DNA from: Spongiibacter taiwanensis
Lineage (GTDB): Bacteria > Pseudomonadota > Gammaproteobacteria > Pseudomonadales > Spongiibacteraceae
DNA: 64,000 nucleotides
Direction of reading: 5' to 3'
Assembly: GCF_023702635.1 (NCBI RefSeq)
Contig: NZ_CP098455.1
Location: forward strand, 992,001 to 1,056,000
In this document: piece after piece, positions 1 to 9,012 of the stretch
Position numbering within the stretch: the stretch's first letter is position 1
Layout: each line of letters begins with the position of its first letter
Position numbers and translations under genes: made by a program
The notes under the pieces: model-generated
The model's input: the letters and a program-made list of their open reading frames with translations, nothing else
The model's database searches: none
Told to the model about the DNA's origin: nothing

Positions 1-67
1 AGATTTCAATGATCTCGACGCCGTCAGCGCCGCCCATATCGGGAATCTTGATGGTTTCTTTCGCCAC
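1..67 (-). CDS. aceF: Pyruvate dehydrogenase E2 (dihydrolipoamide acetyltransferase), N-terminal fragment
   Basis: Only the first 22 codons lie in the window; the gene runs off the left edge. The visible peptide begins (V/M)AKETIKIPDMGG and continues DGVEIIE, the typical opening of the first lipoyl domain of E2. E2 moves acetyl groups from E1 to coenzyme A on swinging lipoyl arms. The start is a GTG with an AAAGGA ribosome binding site about 7 nt upstream. It lies 21 nt after the aceE stop, so the two genes are almost certainly cotranscribed. The call rests on a short peptide plus position and could only be wrong about which lipoyl-bearing E2 it is. Confidence 0.85.
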   Translation of the reverse strand, partial: MAKETIKIPDMGGADGVEIIEI

Positions 68-88
68 AACAGAATCCTTTTATCTTGC

Positions 89-2752
89 TTAACGGTACAG
101 AGGGCTTGGGGAATCAGCGTTGATCCCCAGGGTTTTGATCGCCTTGCTCACCTCGGTGGCAGCCAACAGGCCGTCATCACACAGGGCCTTCAGGGCCGCC
201 ACCGCAATATAGTTTCGATCTACCTCAAAATGCGCGCGCAATTTTGCCCGCGTGTCCGAGCGCCCATAGCCATCAGTGCCCAGCACCACAAATCGCCCAG
301 GAATATAGGGGCGGAGCTGCTCGCCGTAGGCCTTGATATAGTCGGTCGCGCAAATCACCGGCCCCCGACTGTCGGTTAACAGTTCGGTCACATAGGGCAC
401 TTTGGCGGTCTCTTCCGGATGCAGCAGGTTCCAGCGATCACAGTCCATGCCATCACGACGCAACTGGTTAATGCTGGTTGCGCTCCACACATCGGCCTCA
501 ACTTTGAACTTGCTTTTCAGCAACGCCGCCGCGGCTTCAACCTCGCGCAGAATCGTGCCGCTACCGATCAACTGCACTTTCAACTTGGGCTTCTTCGCCG
601 CACTGCTAGCCAGGCGGTACATCCCCTTCACAATGCCCTCTTCCACTCCCTCAGGCATGGCCGGGTGGTGGTAGTTTTCGTTCATGATGGTGATGTAGTA
701 GAAGACGTTTTCTTTGGCCTGATACATCCGCCGCATGCCATCCTGGATGATGACTGCCAACTCATAAGAATAGGTCGGGTCATAGGAGACGCAGTTGGGG
801 ATCATATTTGCCATCAGGTGGCTGTGGCCATCCTGATGCTGCAGACCCTCACCGTTCAGGGTGGTGCGCCCCGAAGTCGCGCCAATCAGAAAACCCCTTG
901 CCTGGGAGTCACCCGCCGCCCAGGTCAGGTCCATCACCCGCTGGAAACCGAACATGGAGTAGAAGATATAAAAGGGCACCATCGGGTAATGGTGATTACT
1001 GTAAGAGGTGGCCGCAGCTAACCAGGCCGAGAATGCGCCGGACTCGGTAATCCCCTCCTCCAGAATCTGCCCCTGCTTGTCTTCCTTGTAAAACATGATC
1101 TGGTCAGCGTCATGGGGGGTGTAGCGCTGGCCCTGGGACGAATAAATCCCCAGTTGGCGGAACATCCCCTCCATGCCGAAGGTACGCGCCTCATCGGGCA
1201 CAATAGGAACAATTCGCTCGCCCACCGCCTTGTCTTTGACCAGGGTGGACAACAGGCGCACAAAGGCCATGGTGGTTGAAATTTCCCGCTTCCCGGTATC
1301 TTTCAACTGGGCCTCGAAGCGGTCCAGCCCAGGCGTCTCAAGGGCGTCAAAATCGGCATTGCGCGCGGGCAAGTATCCGCCCAGCTCCTGCCGGCGCTTG
1401 TGCATGTACGCCATTTCCGGACTGTCTTCCGGCGGCCGATAATAGGGCACTTTCGCCAGGTCATCATCGCTGATGGGTACACCAAAGCGATCGCGGAATT
1501 TCTTCAGCTCATCCAGGTCCAGTTTCTTAACCGAGTGCGCTTCGTTCTGCGCCTCACCGCCCTCGCCCAAACCGTAACCTTTCACGGTCATGGCCAGCAC
1601 CACTGTCGGCCGGCCCTGGCTCTCCACGGCGTTGGCGTAGGCCGCGTAAACCTTGTACGGATCGTGACCGCCGCGATTGAGATACATAATGTCGTCGTCA
1701 GAGAGGTCTTTCACCAACTCCAACAATTCTGGGTACTTGCCGAAAAAGTGCTTGCGGGTATAGGCGCCACCGTTGGCCTTGTAATTCTGCAGCTCACCGT
1801 CGACCACTTCGTTCATGCGTTTGCGCAGCAGGCCGGTGGTGTCTTTCTCGAGCAGCTGATCCCACAGCCGCCCCCAGATCACCTTGATGACATTCCAGCC
1901 GGCGCCCCGGAAAACCCCTTCCAACTCCTGAATGATCTTGCCGTTGCCGCGCACCGGACCATCGAGGCGCTGAAGATTACAATTGACCACAAAGATCAGG
2001 TTGTCGAGCTCTTCCCGGCCAGCCAGGGCAATGGCTCCCAACGATTCGGGCTCATCGCTCTCGCCATCGCCCATAAAGCACCACACTTTACGGTCACCGT
2101 GATCCACCAGACCCCGGCTTTGCTGATACTTCATGACGTGAGCCTGATAGATCGCCTGAATGGGGCCGAGGCCCATACTCACGGTGGGAAACTGCCAGTA
2201 ATCCGGCATCAGCCAGGGGTGGGGGTAAGAAGACAGCCCCTTGCCATCGACCTCACGGCGGAAATTATTCAGATCGCTCTCGGTCAGCCGTCCCTCTAGA
2301 AATGAACGGGCGTACATCCCAGGCGAGCTGTGACCCTGGTAGTAAATCAGGTCGGCCTTTTCACCGCCGCGAAAAAAATAATTGAAGCCCACATCGTAGA
2401 GGGTGGCGGAGGAAGAAAAGGAGGAAATATGGCCGCCCAGGGCATCGTCATTGTCATTGGCGCGCATTACCATCGCCAGCGCATTCCAGCGGATCAGCGA
2501 GCGAATCTTACGCTCCATAAACAAATCGCCGGGCATCCGCTTTTCGTCGCGAGGCTCAATAGTATTGCGAAAGGAGGTGGTGATGGCGGCGGGCAGTTGG
2601 GCGCCGGAACGGGCCGCATATTTTGCCAGGCGTTTGAGCAGGAAGGCAGCGCGGTCTCGACCGCCAAACTTCAGTACACCCTCCAGCGCCTCCAGCCACT
2701 CCTGGGTTTCCTGGGGGTCGAGATCTTCACGAAAATCGGGGTCTTGATCCAT
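89..2752 (-). CDS. aceE: Pyruvate dehydrogenase E1 component, homodimeric type
   Basis: This 887-residue protein matches the full length of the homodimeric, thiamine-diphosphate-dependent E1 of the pyruvate dehydrogenase complex, which decarboxylates pyruvate and acetylates the lipoyl groups of E2. The thiamine-binding motif is visible as GDGE at about residues 228-231, followed by NCN near 257-259. The YYQGHSSPGMYAR segment near 138-149 is typical of the AceE family. It is the first gene of aceE-aceF and has a leader of about 220 nt with a plausible sigma70 promoter. In enteric bacteria a pdhR repressor gene lies directly upstream; here the upstream neighbour is a protease gene, so control must differ or come from elsewhere. 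Confidence 0.97.
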   Translation of the reverse strand: MDQDPDFREDLDPQETQEWLEALEGVLKFGGRDRAAFLLKRLAKYAARSGAQLPAAITTSFRNTIEPRDEKRMPGDLFMERKIRSLIRWNALAMVMRANDNDDALGGHISSFSSSATLYDVGFNYFFRGGEKADLIYYQGHSSPGMYARSFLEGRLTESDLNNFRREVDGKGLSSYPHPWLMPDYWQFPTVSMGLGPIQAIYQAHVMKYQQSRGLVDHGDRKVWCFMGDGESDEPESLGAIALAGREELDNLIFVVNCNLQRLDGPVRGNGKIIQELEGVFRGAGWNVIKVIWGRLWDQLLEKDTTGLLRKRMNEVVDGELQNYKANGGAYTRKHFFGKYPELLELVKDLSDDDIMYLNRGGHDPYKVYAAYANAVESQGRPTVVLAMTVKGYGLGEGGEAQNEAHSVKKLDLDELKKFRDRFGVPISDDDLAKVPYYRPPEDSPEMAYMHKRRQELGGYLPARNADFDALETPGLDRFEAQLKDTGKREISTTMAFVRLLSTLVKDKAVGERIVPIVPDEARTFGMEGMFRQLGIYSSQGQRYTPHDADQIMFYKEDKQGQILEEGITESGAFSAWLAAATSYSNHHYPMVPFYIFYSMFGFQRVMDLTWAAGDSQARGFLIGATSGRTTLNGEGLQHQDGHSHLMANMIPNCVSYDPTYSYELAVIIQDGMRRMYQAKENVFYYITIMNENYHHPAMPEGVEEGIVKGMYRLASSAAKKPKLKVQLIGSGTILREVEAAAALLKSKFKVEADVWSATSINQLRRDGMDCDRWNLLHPEETAKVPYVTELLTDSRGPVICATDYIKAYGEQLRPYIPGRFVVLGTDGYGRSDTRAKLRAHFEVDRNYIAVAALKALCDDGLLAATEVSKAIKTLGINADSPSPLYR

Positions 2753-3084
2753 GTCACAGTCCTTAAATCATTGGGCTGACGTTTCCCAGACCAGCAGGCG
2801 AAACCTGCGCACCGCGTGACAACCGGCTCCCTCCCAAGGGGGAAGGTAAATGGATCTGCCCGTTGGTGACGGTGATCACCTGGCCAAGGTGGGCAGAGAG
2901 ACGGCCTTTTGAGCCACGCCCCACCCTACATTCATCTTATTCGGCCGCGCAGCCTTGGATTGCAAGCTGAGCGGCGCGACCGATTTTACCTACAACGCAC
3001 TATAAATCAAGAAAATATTAACATTCACAAAATTAATACAGCTTTGTTCATTCATTTAAAACAGTTACTTAGGCGTTTTTTTGA
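2753..3084. other. Intergenic leader and promoter region of aceE
   Basis: This 332-base stretch separates aceE from the protease gene transcribed towards it. The part distal to aceE (about 2983-3070) is AT-rich and holds the likely promoter. The part nearer aceE is GC-rich and would form a leader of about 220 nt. The leader contains the 10-bp palindrome GGTGATCACC at 2871-2880. I see no convincing small gene here. Confidence 0.5.
2983..3010 (-). promoter_or_regulatory. Candidate sigma70 promoter of aceE-aceF
   Basis: On the minus strand TTGATT (3005-3010) and TAAAAT (2983-2988) are separated by 16 bp. They lie in the AT-rich part of the intergenic region and point at aceE. The -10 matches five of six consensus bases. 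Identified by eye only. Confidence 0.4.
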
Positions 3085-5943
3085 TCAATCAAACTGCCGC
3101 GTTGGCAAGCCGGATTTGAATTCAGACAAGGACTCCACTGCCTCACCGGCCATGCGCTGGCTCTGCCATTTGCCCTCAGCATAGATCACCATACTGCGCG
3201 GTTTAGCAAAGTCCTTGGACACTTGCTGCCACCACTGCTCGTAACTGAGGTCGGCCAGCGCGGCGACCAACTGCGCCCGACTGTCAAAGTCGGGATAATG
3301 TTCCAGCAGATCTCGCCAGTGGCGGTCAGCGGCCTCCCACACATTTTCCGGCTGCTCTGCCAGGCGCTTGGCCAGGCTGGCCTTGTGTTTGTCGAATTCG
3401 TCCTGACTCACACCGCCAGCCAGCCAGGCCTGGATATAGGCATCAATTTCCTTCTGCAAGGCCTCCGGTCCGGCAACCGGAGACTGCACCAGAAAGTAAA
3501 TTCCCGGCACTTCTCGAACAGGGTAAACGCCGGCCGTGACAATATAGCCAAGCTGCTTTTCCGTGCGCAGCTCGTAGTAAAAGCTGGCACTCATGATCTG
3601 AGCGGTCAAGCCCATGGCCACCCTGGCGGTATTGCCACTGCCACCCGACTGGATATATTGCAAAATTGCCGCATCGTCATGGCGCGCATTCACCTGGCGC
3701 ACATGGGTTGCCTCGGGCAGCAAAACCAGATTCTGGCGGGCCGCCGCTTGGCTACCCACGGGGAGCACACGTTTCACCACGCCTGCAAGCTCCTTGGCGT
3801 CGCCCTCGTTAAAATTGCCATCCACCAACAACAGCGGCGCAAAGCCCTGCAGCATGGTTTTAGCATGCTCGGCGACCTGTTCCATGGTCACATCTTTCAA
3901 CAAATTCTTTTGCGCCGACAACGCAGGTTGATCCAGCAACAGCGCTCGCGGCAGTTCATCAATCAACTGTTGATAGGGGCTGCGCTTACGCGCATTTTCA
4001 AAATGCCGCAGCCGCTGGGCCTTGATACGCTTGAAGCGAGCCGCCTGCCACTCGGTGTTGACCAACCCTTTGAGCACCTCGGTTAGCAGTTCTGCCTGCT
4101 TTTCGTTGTAGCCGCCCAGACTGACCTCAATTCCACGCCAATCAGAATCCAGCGAAAAACTCAGGCCCGCCAGCTGGGCAGGGTAGGCCAGCTCATTGAG
4201 CTGGTCCTTCACCATCCGCAGCCACAGCCGGGTTTTCACTCGCTCACTCAATGTACCGGTCGCTGTCGGCGTGCGCAGCAGCAAATACGTGCGCCCCTTG
4301 GGCACTTCAAAGACATCGTCGGTATTCAACCAGGTCTCAACCCCCTCTAGCTCACCAAGCAGCCTCGGGGTGTTGCCATCGGCATCCGCGTCAGTGCGCT
4401 GGGCCAGAGAAAAATCCTCGGCGATAAAGGGGTTTGCACTGGGCAAACTGAGGTCGGTTTCACCTGGCTCGCCAAGAGCCGCCTGCCAGCGTTGCAGCTG
4501 CTCGCCACTCACCGGCCGCTGATCAAAACCGACATCGTAGCGTTTGACCTCTTGCGTGGTTTTCACACCCGGCGCAACCAACACCACCAGCGCGTTGTCC
4601 GGCCGCAGCACCTCCAGGTATTGCTGAATCACCCCCGGCTGAAATTCGTCCATGGCGTAGGGACCGCGCATCACATCGGCAGCGGGGTACTGCTGGAGGG
4701 CCATCGACAAGCCAACGGCTTCCTGACTGGCGGCAGGTGGCGTGCGGAACAAAAACTGCTGCCGAGCCAAACCACTTTGCTCGTCAAAGCGCCACGCCTC
4801 AATCCCGCCCGCTTTTATCATGCGGATGTTGGCAAACAACAAACTGACAATGTCATCAACCTTGCCCTTGCCAGCCTCAGTGAGGTTGATCTCGACACCA
4901 AACATGGCACCGCCCTGGTAGGACAGACTCTCACCGGCATTCAGTGATTCCGCCCAGCCCCGCGCTTTGAGCACCGACAACAAACTGCCCTCGCCCTCGT
5001 GGCCGAGTAAATTGCCGAGATAACTGAGCGGTTTACTGCGCCAATGGGGCTCGGTGTCAGGCACCGGAAACGCGACCGTTAACACACGACGGTTTTGCAC
5101 CGGCTCAATGGCCACAAAACGGGGTAAGCCGCCGTCGGCAAACAGCGGCTGATCTATCGCCTTCAGCGATACCCCATGGCGACCAACAGGACTGAACCGA
5201 GGCCGAACCATTGCCTCTAACTCGGTCAGCGATTCTCGACCAATCACCGTCAGCGTCATGATGTCGGCAGAATAGTACTGCCGATAAAAGCGCAGCAATT
5301 GCTCACGTAGAGCCTCGGGTTTATCGCTCTGCAAGGTCTCCAGGTTTCCGACAGAAAATTTGCGGTACGGGTGCGCGGGATTCAGCTGAGACTTGAACAC
5401 CGCCAGCTCCCGTCGACGATCATCGCGGATCTTGGAGCGGTATTCTGAGTTCACCGCATTCACCTCACGCTGCACAAACTCGGCATTGAACAGTGGCGCC
5501 GAGAAGAACTGGGCAAAACGATCCAGTGCCGGCTCCAGCGAATCAGCGGCGATATCGAAGAAGTAATTGGTGTGCTCAAATGAAGTAAAGGCGTTGTGGC
5601 CACCACCGTGGGCGCTGATAAATTCCTGATACTCGCCCGCTCTTGGGTATTTCTCAGTACCCAAAAACAGCATGTGCTCCAGAAAATGTGCCAGCCCCTG
5701 GTAATCTTCCGGGTCCTGACGACTGCCCACATTAACATCGAGGGAGGCGGCGGCCTTATCTGCCTGCGGGTCTGATATCAGCAGTACCTGCAAGCCATTT
5801 TCCAGCGTCAAATAGCGGTAGCTACGATTGTCGTTAAGGGGTTTAGCAATCTCGACCGAGCCCCCGAGCCCCGGCACCACGCCACAGGCAACGAGAGAGA
5901 AAAGTACAAAAGAAGCAACCAGGTAACGCACTAACTGAGCCAC
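3085..5943 (-). CDS. Pitrilysin-like M16 zinc metalloprotease, lipoprotein
   Basis: This 952-residue protein is close in length to protease III (PtrA, pitrilysin) and insulysins. The inverted zinc motif HxxEH is intact as HFLEH at residues 86-90, and the acidic EVNAVNSEY segment about 75 residues later supplies the expected third zinc ligand. The N-terminus is a lipoprotein signal ending in the lipobox LVAC with Cys20, so it should be membrane-anchored, unlike soluble periplasmic E. coli PtrA. The family has four homologous half-domains, of which only the first is catalytic. A role in clearing periplasmic peptides is inferred. It starts 52 nt after the stop of the permease gene. Confidence 0.92.
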   Translation of the reverse strand: MAQLVRYLVASFVLFSLVACGVVPGLGGSVEIAKPLNDNRSYRYLTLENGLQVLLISDPQADKAAASLDVNVGSRQDPEDYQGLAHFLEHMLFLGTEKYPRAGEYQEFISAHGGGHNAFTSFEHTNYFFDIAADSLEPALDRFAQFFSAPLFNAEFVQREVNAVNSEYRSKIRDDRRRELAVFKSQLNPAHPYRKFSVGNLETLQSDKPEALREQLLRFYRQYYSADIMTLTVIGRESLTELEAMVRPRFSPVGRHGVSLKAIDQPLFADGGLPRFVAIEPVQNRRVLTVAFPVPDTEPHWRSKPLSYLGNLLGHEGEGSLLSVLKARGWAESLNAGESLSYQGGAMFGVEINLTEAGKGKVDDIVSLLFANIRMIKAGGIEAWRFDEQSGLARQQFLFRTPPAASQEAVGLSMALQQYPAADVMRGPYAMDEFQPGVIQQYLEVLRPDNALVVLVAPGVKTTQEVKRYDVGFDQRPVSGEQLQRWQAALGEPGETDLSLPSANPFIAEDFSLAQRTDADADGNTPRLLGELEGVETWLNTDDVFEVPKGRTYLLLRTPTATGTLSERVKTRLWLRMVKDQLNELAYPAQLAGLSFSLDSDWRGIEVSLGGYNEKQAELLTEVLKGLVNTEWQAARFKRIKAQRLRHFENARKRSPYQQLIDELPRALLLDQPALSAQKNLLKDVTMEQVAEHAKTMLQGFAPLLLVDGNFNEGDAKELAGVVKRVLPVGSQAAARQNLVLLPEATHVRQVNARHDDAAILQYIQSGGSGNTARVAMGLTAQIMSASFYYELRTEKQLGYIVTAGVYPVREVPGIYFLVQSPVAGPEALQKEIDAYIQAWLAGGVSQDEFDKHKASLAKRLAEQPENVWEAADRHWRDLLEHYPDFDSRAQLVAALADLSYEQWWQQVSKDFAKPRSMVIYAEGKWQSQRMAGEAVESLSEFKSGLPTRQFD

Positions 5944-5995
5944 AAAAAATCCTTAGTAAACACAAGCAGTAAATTCATTAAGCCGCCGGACACAC

Positions 5996-7087
5996 TTAGT
6001 CCTGACTCGGCTCAGGGGTGGCCGCCTCAGGCGGCGCCAGTTTCGACTGAGTTGGCCAAGCGTACAGAATGGCCTTGACCAGGGTCGCCAGCGGAATCGC
6101 GAAAAAGACCCCCCACAGACCCCACAAGCCGCCAAACACCAATACCGCAACGATGATGGCAACCGGGTGCATATTCACCGCCTCGGAAAAAAGCAGTGGC
6201 ACTAGCACGTTGCCGTCCAGGGCCTGAATAACGCCGTAGACAATGGCCAGAGTAAGAAATTCGCCGCCCCACCCCCATTGCAAATATCCTACGAGCAAAA
6301 CGGGAATAGTGACCACCGCCGCCCCGATATAGGGAATGACCACCGACAGCCCGACCAGCAAGCCAAGCAACGCCGCATAGTTCAGCCCCATCACCACAAA
6401 GCACACGTAGGAAACACTGCCAACGATGACAATTTCCACCGCTTTGCCGCGTACGTAGTTGGCGACCTGGACATTCATCTCATTCCAGATCACCGTCAAA
6501 ATGGGGCGACGGTCGGGCAGAAAGCCACTTAACCAGCTGAGGATGACCTGCTTATCCTTCAGAAAAAAGAAAACCAGGATGGGGATCAGAATAATGTTAA
6601 TCAGCAGGCCCACCAGGTTGGGTAGCTGGGCGATGGAGAAGGACAGCAGGTACTGGCCCGCCGAGCCCATTTTTGAGGTAATGACGGCCATCCACTCGCG
6701 AATCTGACTTTCAGTGAACAGCTCTGAGCGCTCGGGCAACACCAGCAGCGACTGCTGCAGCTTGCGCATCATTGCTGGGGCCTCTTGCACCAGGTTGACC
6801 GACTGCTGCCAGACCAGCGGCAACAGCAAGGTGAGCACACCAAAGAAAATTGCCAGAAAGATTCCGTAGGTAATCCCAATAGCCAAACCGCGCCGGGCAC
6901 CGAAGGTGGTCAGGCGGTGAATCATGCCCTGCATCATAAAGGCCAGAACCACACTGGCGATGATCGGCACCAGCACATTGCCCAGGAACAGCATCAGCAA
7001 CAGGCAGCCCGCCAGGATCAGCAGCAGGACAACGGTTTCTTCTTCCGCAAACAGGCGATCAAACCAGGAACGAAAGATGTTGATCAT
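5996..7087 (-). CDS. AI-2E (PerM) family transporter
   Basis: A 363-residue integral membrane protein with about eight hydrophobic segments in the pattern of the AI-2E/PerM (DUF20) family. Two helices occur at roughly residues 16-50, a paired set near 60-85, and the remaining helices lie after residue 150. Family members have been linked to autoinducer-2 export or to Na+/H+ antiport, so the substrate cannot be read from sequence. It begins with ATG behind a GGAGA-type ribosome binding site and follows tusA by 46 nt on the same strand. The C-terminal Pro/Ala/Glu-rich tail (about residues 345-363) is probably cytoplasmic. Confidence 0.88.
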   Translation of the reverse strand: MINIFRSWFDRLFAEEETVVLLLILAGCLLLMLFLGNVLVPIIASVVLAFMMQGMIHRLTTFGARRGLAIGITYGIFLAIFFGVLTLLLPLVWQQSVNLVQEAPAMMRKLQQSLLVLPERSELFTESQIREWMAVITSKMGSAGQYLLSFSIAQLPNLVGLLINIILIPILVFFFLKDKQVILSWLSGFLPDRRPILTVIWNEMNVQVANYVRGKAVEIVIVGSVSYVCFVVMGLNYAALLGLLVGLSVVIPYIGAAVVTIPVLLVGYLQWGWGGEFLTLAIVYGVIQALDGNVLVPLLFSEAVNMHPVAIIVAVLVFGGLWGLWGVFFAIPLATLVKAILYAWPTQSKLAPPEAATPEPSQD

Positions 7088-7133
7088 TGGATCTCCTTAA
7101 CCCCCAAATTCACACGCCCGCGTCAATCGAGGA

Positions 7134-7367
7134 CTATGCCGACTTTTCTATCAGGTAATGAAACTCATTGCCCTTGCTTTCGCTAAGCAACAGACGATGA
7201 CCGCTTTGCCGCGCAAATGCAGCAAAATCCCGTTGCGAACCGGCATCGGTTGCCAGCACTTCAAGGACCTCGCCCACCGCCATTTTGTTGATGGCCTGCT
7301 TGGCCTTGAGCAGGGGCATCGGGCAGGACAGCCCCCGAGCATCCACTTGATGATCCTTAACACGCAT
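7134..7367 (-). CDS. tusA: Sulfurtransferase TusA family protein
   Basis: This 77-residue protein carries the family signature RGLSCPMPLLKAKQA. Its catalytic Cys15 sits in the CPxP motif. TusA accepts persulfide sulfur from IscS and passes it on for tRNA 2-thiouridine synthesis and other sulfur trafficking. Length matches the family. A TATACT -10-like element lies upstream on the minus strand at 7402-7407, but no good -35 is visible. It is divergent from bepA and upstream of the AI-2E permease. I keep the symbol tusA, but paralogues such as YedF share the motif. Confidence 0.9.
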   Translation of the reverse strand: MRVKDHQVDARGLSCPMPLLKAKQAINKMAVGEVLEVLATDAGSQRDFAAFARQSGHRLLLSESKGNEFHYLIEKSA

Positions 7368-7472
7368 AAAGCAGCCGCAATACCCCTAAATTTAAAGCCC
7401 CAGTATAGCCTGCCGACACGGAGCGCAAACAGGCACTTTTGGCGAATTGTTATGTCGAAGCCTCAGCGCTCT

Positions 7473-7481
7473 TGTTATGAT
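7473..7481 (+). promoter_or_regulatory. Candidate extended -10 promoter of bepA
   Basis: The element TGT followed by TATGAT forms an extended -10 about 64 nt before the bepA start. The -35 region (TGTCGA at 7453-7458) is weak, which is common for extended -10 promoters. Visual call only. Confidence 0.3.
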
Positions 7482-7544
7482 CATTGAACTGACAACCGGC
7501 TCCAAAACATGGCGCACGCGCAGTTACTTTAATAAAGGTAGGTT

Positions 7545-8975
7545 GTGTTGAAACGATTTCTTTCCATTGCCGTGCTGGTCGGCGGTAGTGCCCTGGCTCT
7601 CGCCGATGACGACTTCAACCTCCCTGACTTGGGAGACGTCACCGCAAGCCGCTACTCCCAACAGCAGGAGCACGATTTGGGCAGAGCATGGCTGAAAATG
7701 TTCCGCAGCCAGGTCCAAACAATTGACGACCCCCTCGCCAAGGATTACGTCGAATCCCTACTATATAAGCTCGCTGCCAACAGCGAACTCAAAGACCGGC
7801 GCCTGGAAACCGTGGTGGTAGACAATGCCACCATCAATGCCTTTGCGGTACCCGGCGGCGTCATCGGCGTGCACAGCGGGCTGTTTTTGCACACCGACAA
7901 CGAGGCGCAACTGGCCGGCGTGCTGGCCCACGAAATTGCCCACCTCAGTCAGCGCCACTTCTCGCGCTCGATGGATAAAGCTCAGCAAAGCACCATTCCG
8001 ACCCTGGCGGGGATACTCGCAGGTGTGGTTTTGGCCGCCACGACGGGCAGTGACGCGGGCATTGCCGCCATTACCGCCACCCAGGCCGCCGCACTGGAAA
8101 ATCAACTTCGCTTCAGCCGGGAGCACGAGCAAGAAGCCGACCGGGTAGGCATGGAAACCATGGTCAAGGCCGACATGGACCCCAACGGCGTGCCCAGCAT
8201 GTTCGAAAACATGAACGCCCAGTACCGCTACCGGGGCAGTAATCCGCCTGAATTCCTGCTGACCCACCCCCTGACCGAAAGCCGGATCAATGACAGTCGC
8301 AATCGCGCCCGGCAATACCCACGCAAGGTGTACACCGATAACCTGAACTACCAGCTGGTGAAAATGCGCATGCTGGTGCATCACAGCGACAATAAAGAGA
8401 GTTTGATCAAACAATGGCAACGGGAGTCTGGCATCAATGGCGAGGCCCGGCGCTACGGCATTGTTTCCGCCCTGATTGCCCTCGAGCGCTGGAGCGAAGC
8501 CGAGGAGCAGCTGAAACCGCTGCTTGCCGCCGATCCCGGTCGCATTGCCTACCAACTCGCAGAGGGCGAGATCCTCAACGGCAAGAAGCAATACAAAGAG
8601 GCCATCGCCCTGCTTCAGGAAAAGCTGGCTCTCACCCCACACAATCAGCCCTTAACCATGGCGCTCGCCTCAGCCCTGCAGGGCGCCGGTCGCTTTGAGG
8701 ATGCTGATAAATTGCTGACCGAGCAAAGCCGACATCAGCCGGGCGATCCAGCCCTGTGGTATGAGTTGGCAGAGGTGCGGGGGCTCGCGGGCAACATCAT
8801 GGGGGTACACCTGGCCCGCAGTGAATACTTTGTACTCAATGGCCAGTTCCAGCGAGCCCAATCACAGCTGCGCTACGCCTACAAAGATGCGCCAGAGGAC
8901 AGCATTCTGCGGCGCCGCATTCGCGAGCGCCTGCGGGAAATTGGCGAGATGCAGAAATTTCTGGAAAGCTTGTAA
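7545..8975 (+). CDS. bepA: M48 family beta-barrel assembly-enhancing protease with TPR domain
   Basis: This 476-residue periplasmic protein has a signal peptide (cleavage after ALA, about residue 20). An M48 zinc protease domain follows with HEIAH at 129-133 and a third ligand in EHEQEAD near 200. The C-terminal half is TPR-rich (about 290-470). BepA (YfgC) degrades stalled outer-membrane proteins and assists LptD folding. The start is GTG at 7545, with AAGG six bases upstream; the next codon, TTG, is an alternative. It is monocistronic, divergent from tusA and convergent with nadA 19 nt downstream. Confidence 0.93.
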   Translation: MLKRFLSIAVLVGGSALALADDDFNLPDLGDVTASRYSQQQEHDLGRAWLKMFRSQVQTIDDPLAKDYVESLLYKLAANSELKDRRLETVVVDNATINAFAVPGGVIGVHSGLFLHTDNEAQLAGVLAHEIAHLSQRHFSRSMDKAQQSTIPTLAGILAGVVLAATTGSDAGIAAITATQAAALENQLRFSREHEQEADRVGMETMVKADMDPNGVPSMFENMNAQYRYRGSNPPEFLLTHPLTESRINDSRNRARQYPRKVYTDNLNYQLVKMRMLVHHSDNKESLIKQWQRESGINGEARRYGIVSALIALERWSEAEEQLKPLLAADPGRIAYQLAEGEILNGKKQYKEAIALLQEKLALTPHNQPLTMALASALQGAGRFEDADKLLTEQSRHQPGDPALWYELAEVRGLAGNIMGVHLARSEYFVLNGQFQRAQSQLRYAYKDAPEDSILRRRIRERLREIGEMQKFLESL

Positions 8976-8980
8976 GGAAA

Positions 8981-9012
8981 GCGGCGACCGGGCGCTAGCG
9001 CTGGCCCGCCGC
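8981..9012. terminator. Hairpin at the convergent bepA/nadA ends
   Basis: Outer arms GCGGCG (8981-8986) and CGCCGC (9007-9012) enclose the perfect palindrome GCGCTAGCGC. The structure spans the gene junction and overlaps the nadA stop. On the minus strand it is followed only by TTTCC, so it is a weak intrinsic terminator at best. It may serve both transcripts. Confidence 0.4.

Noticed and set aside
1400-2299. Long antisense open frame within aceE
   Set aside because: Shadow frame of a conserved gene; no start signal or family features.
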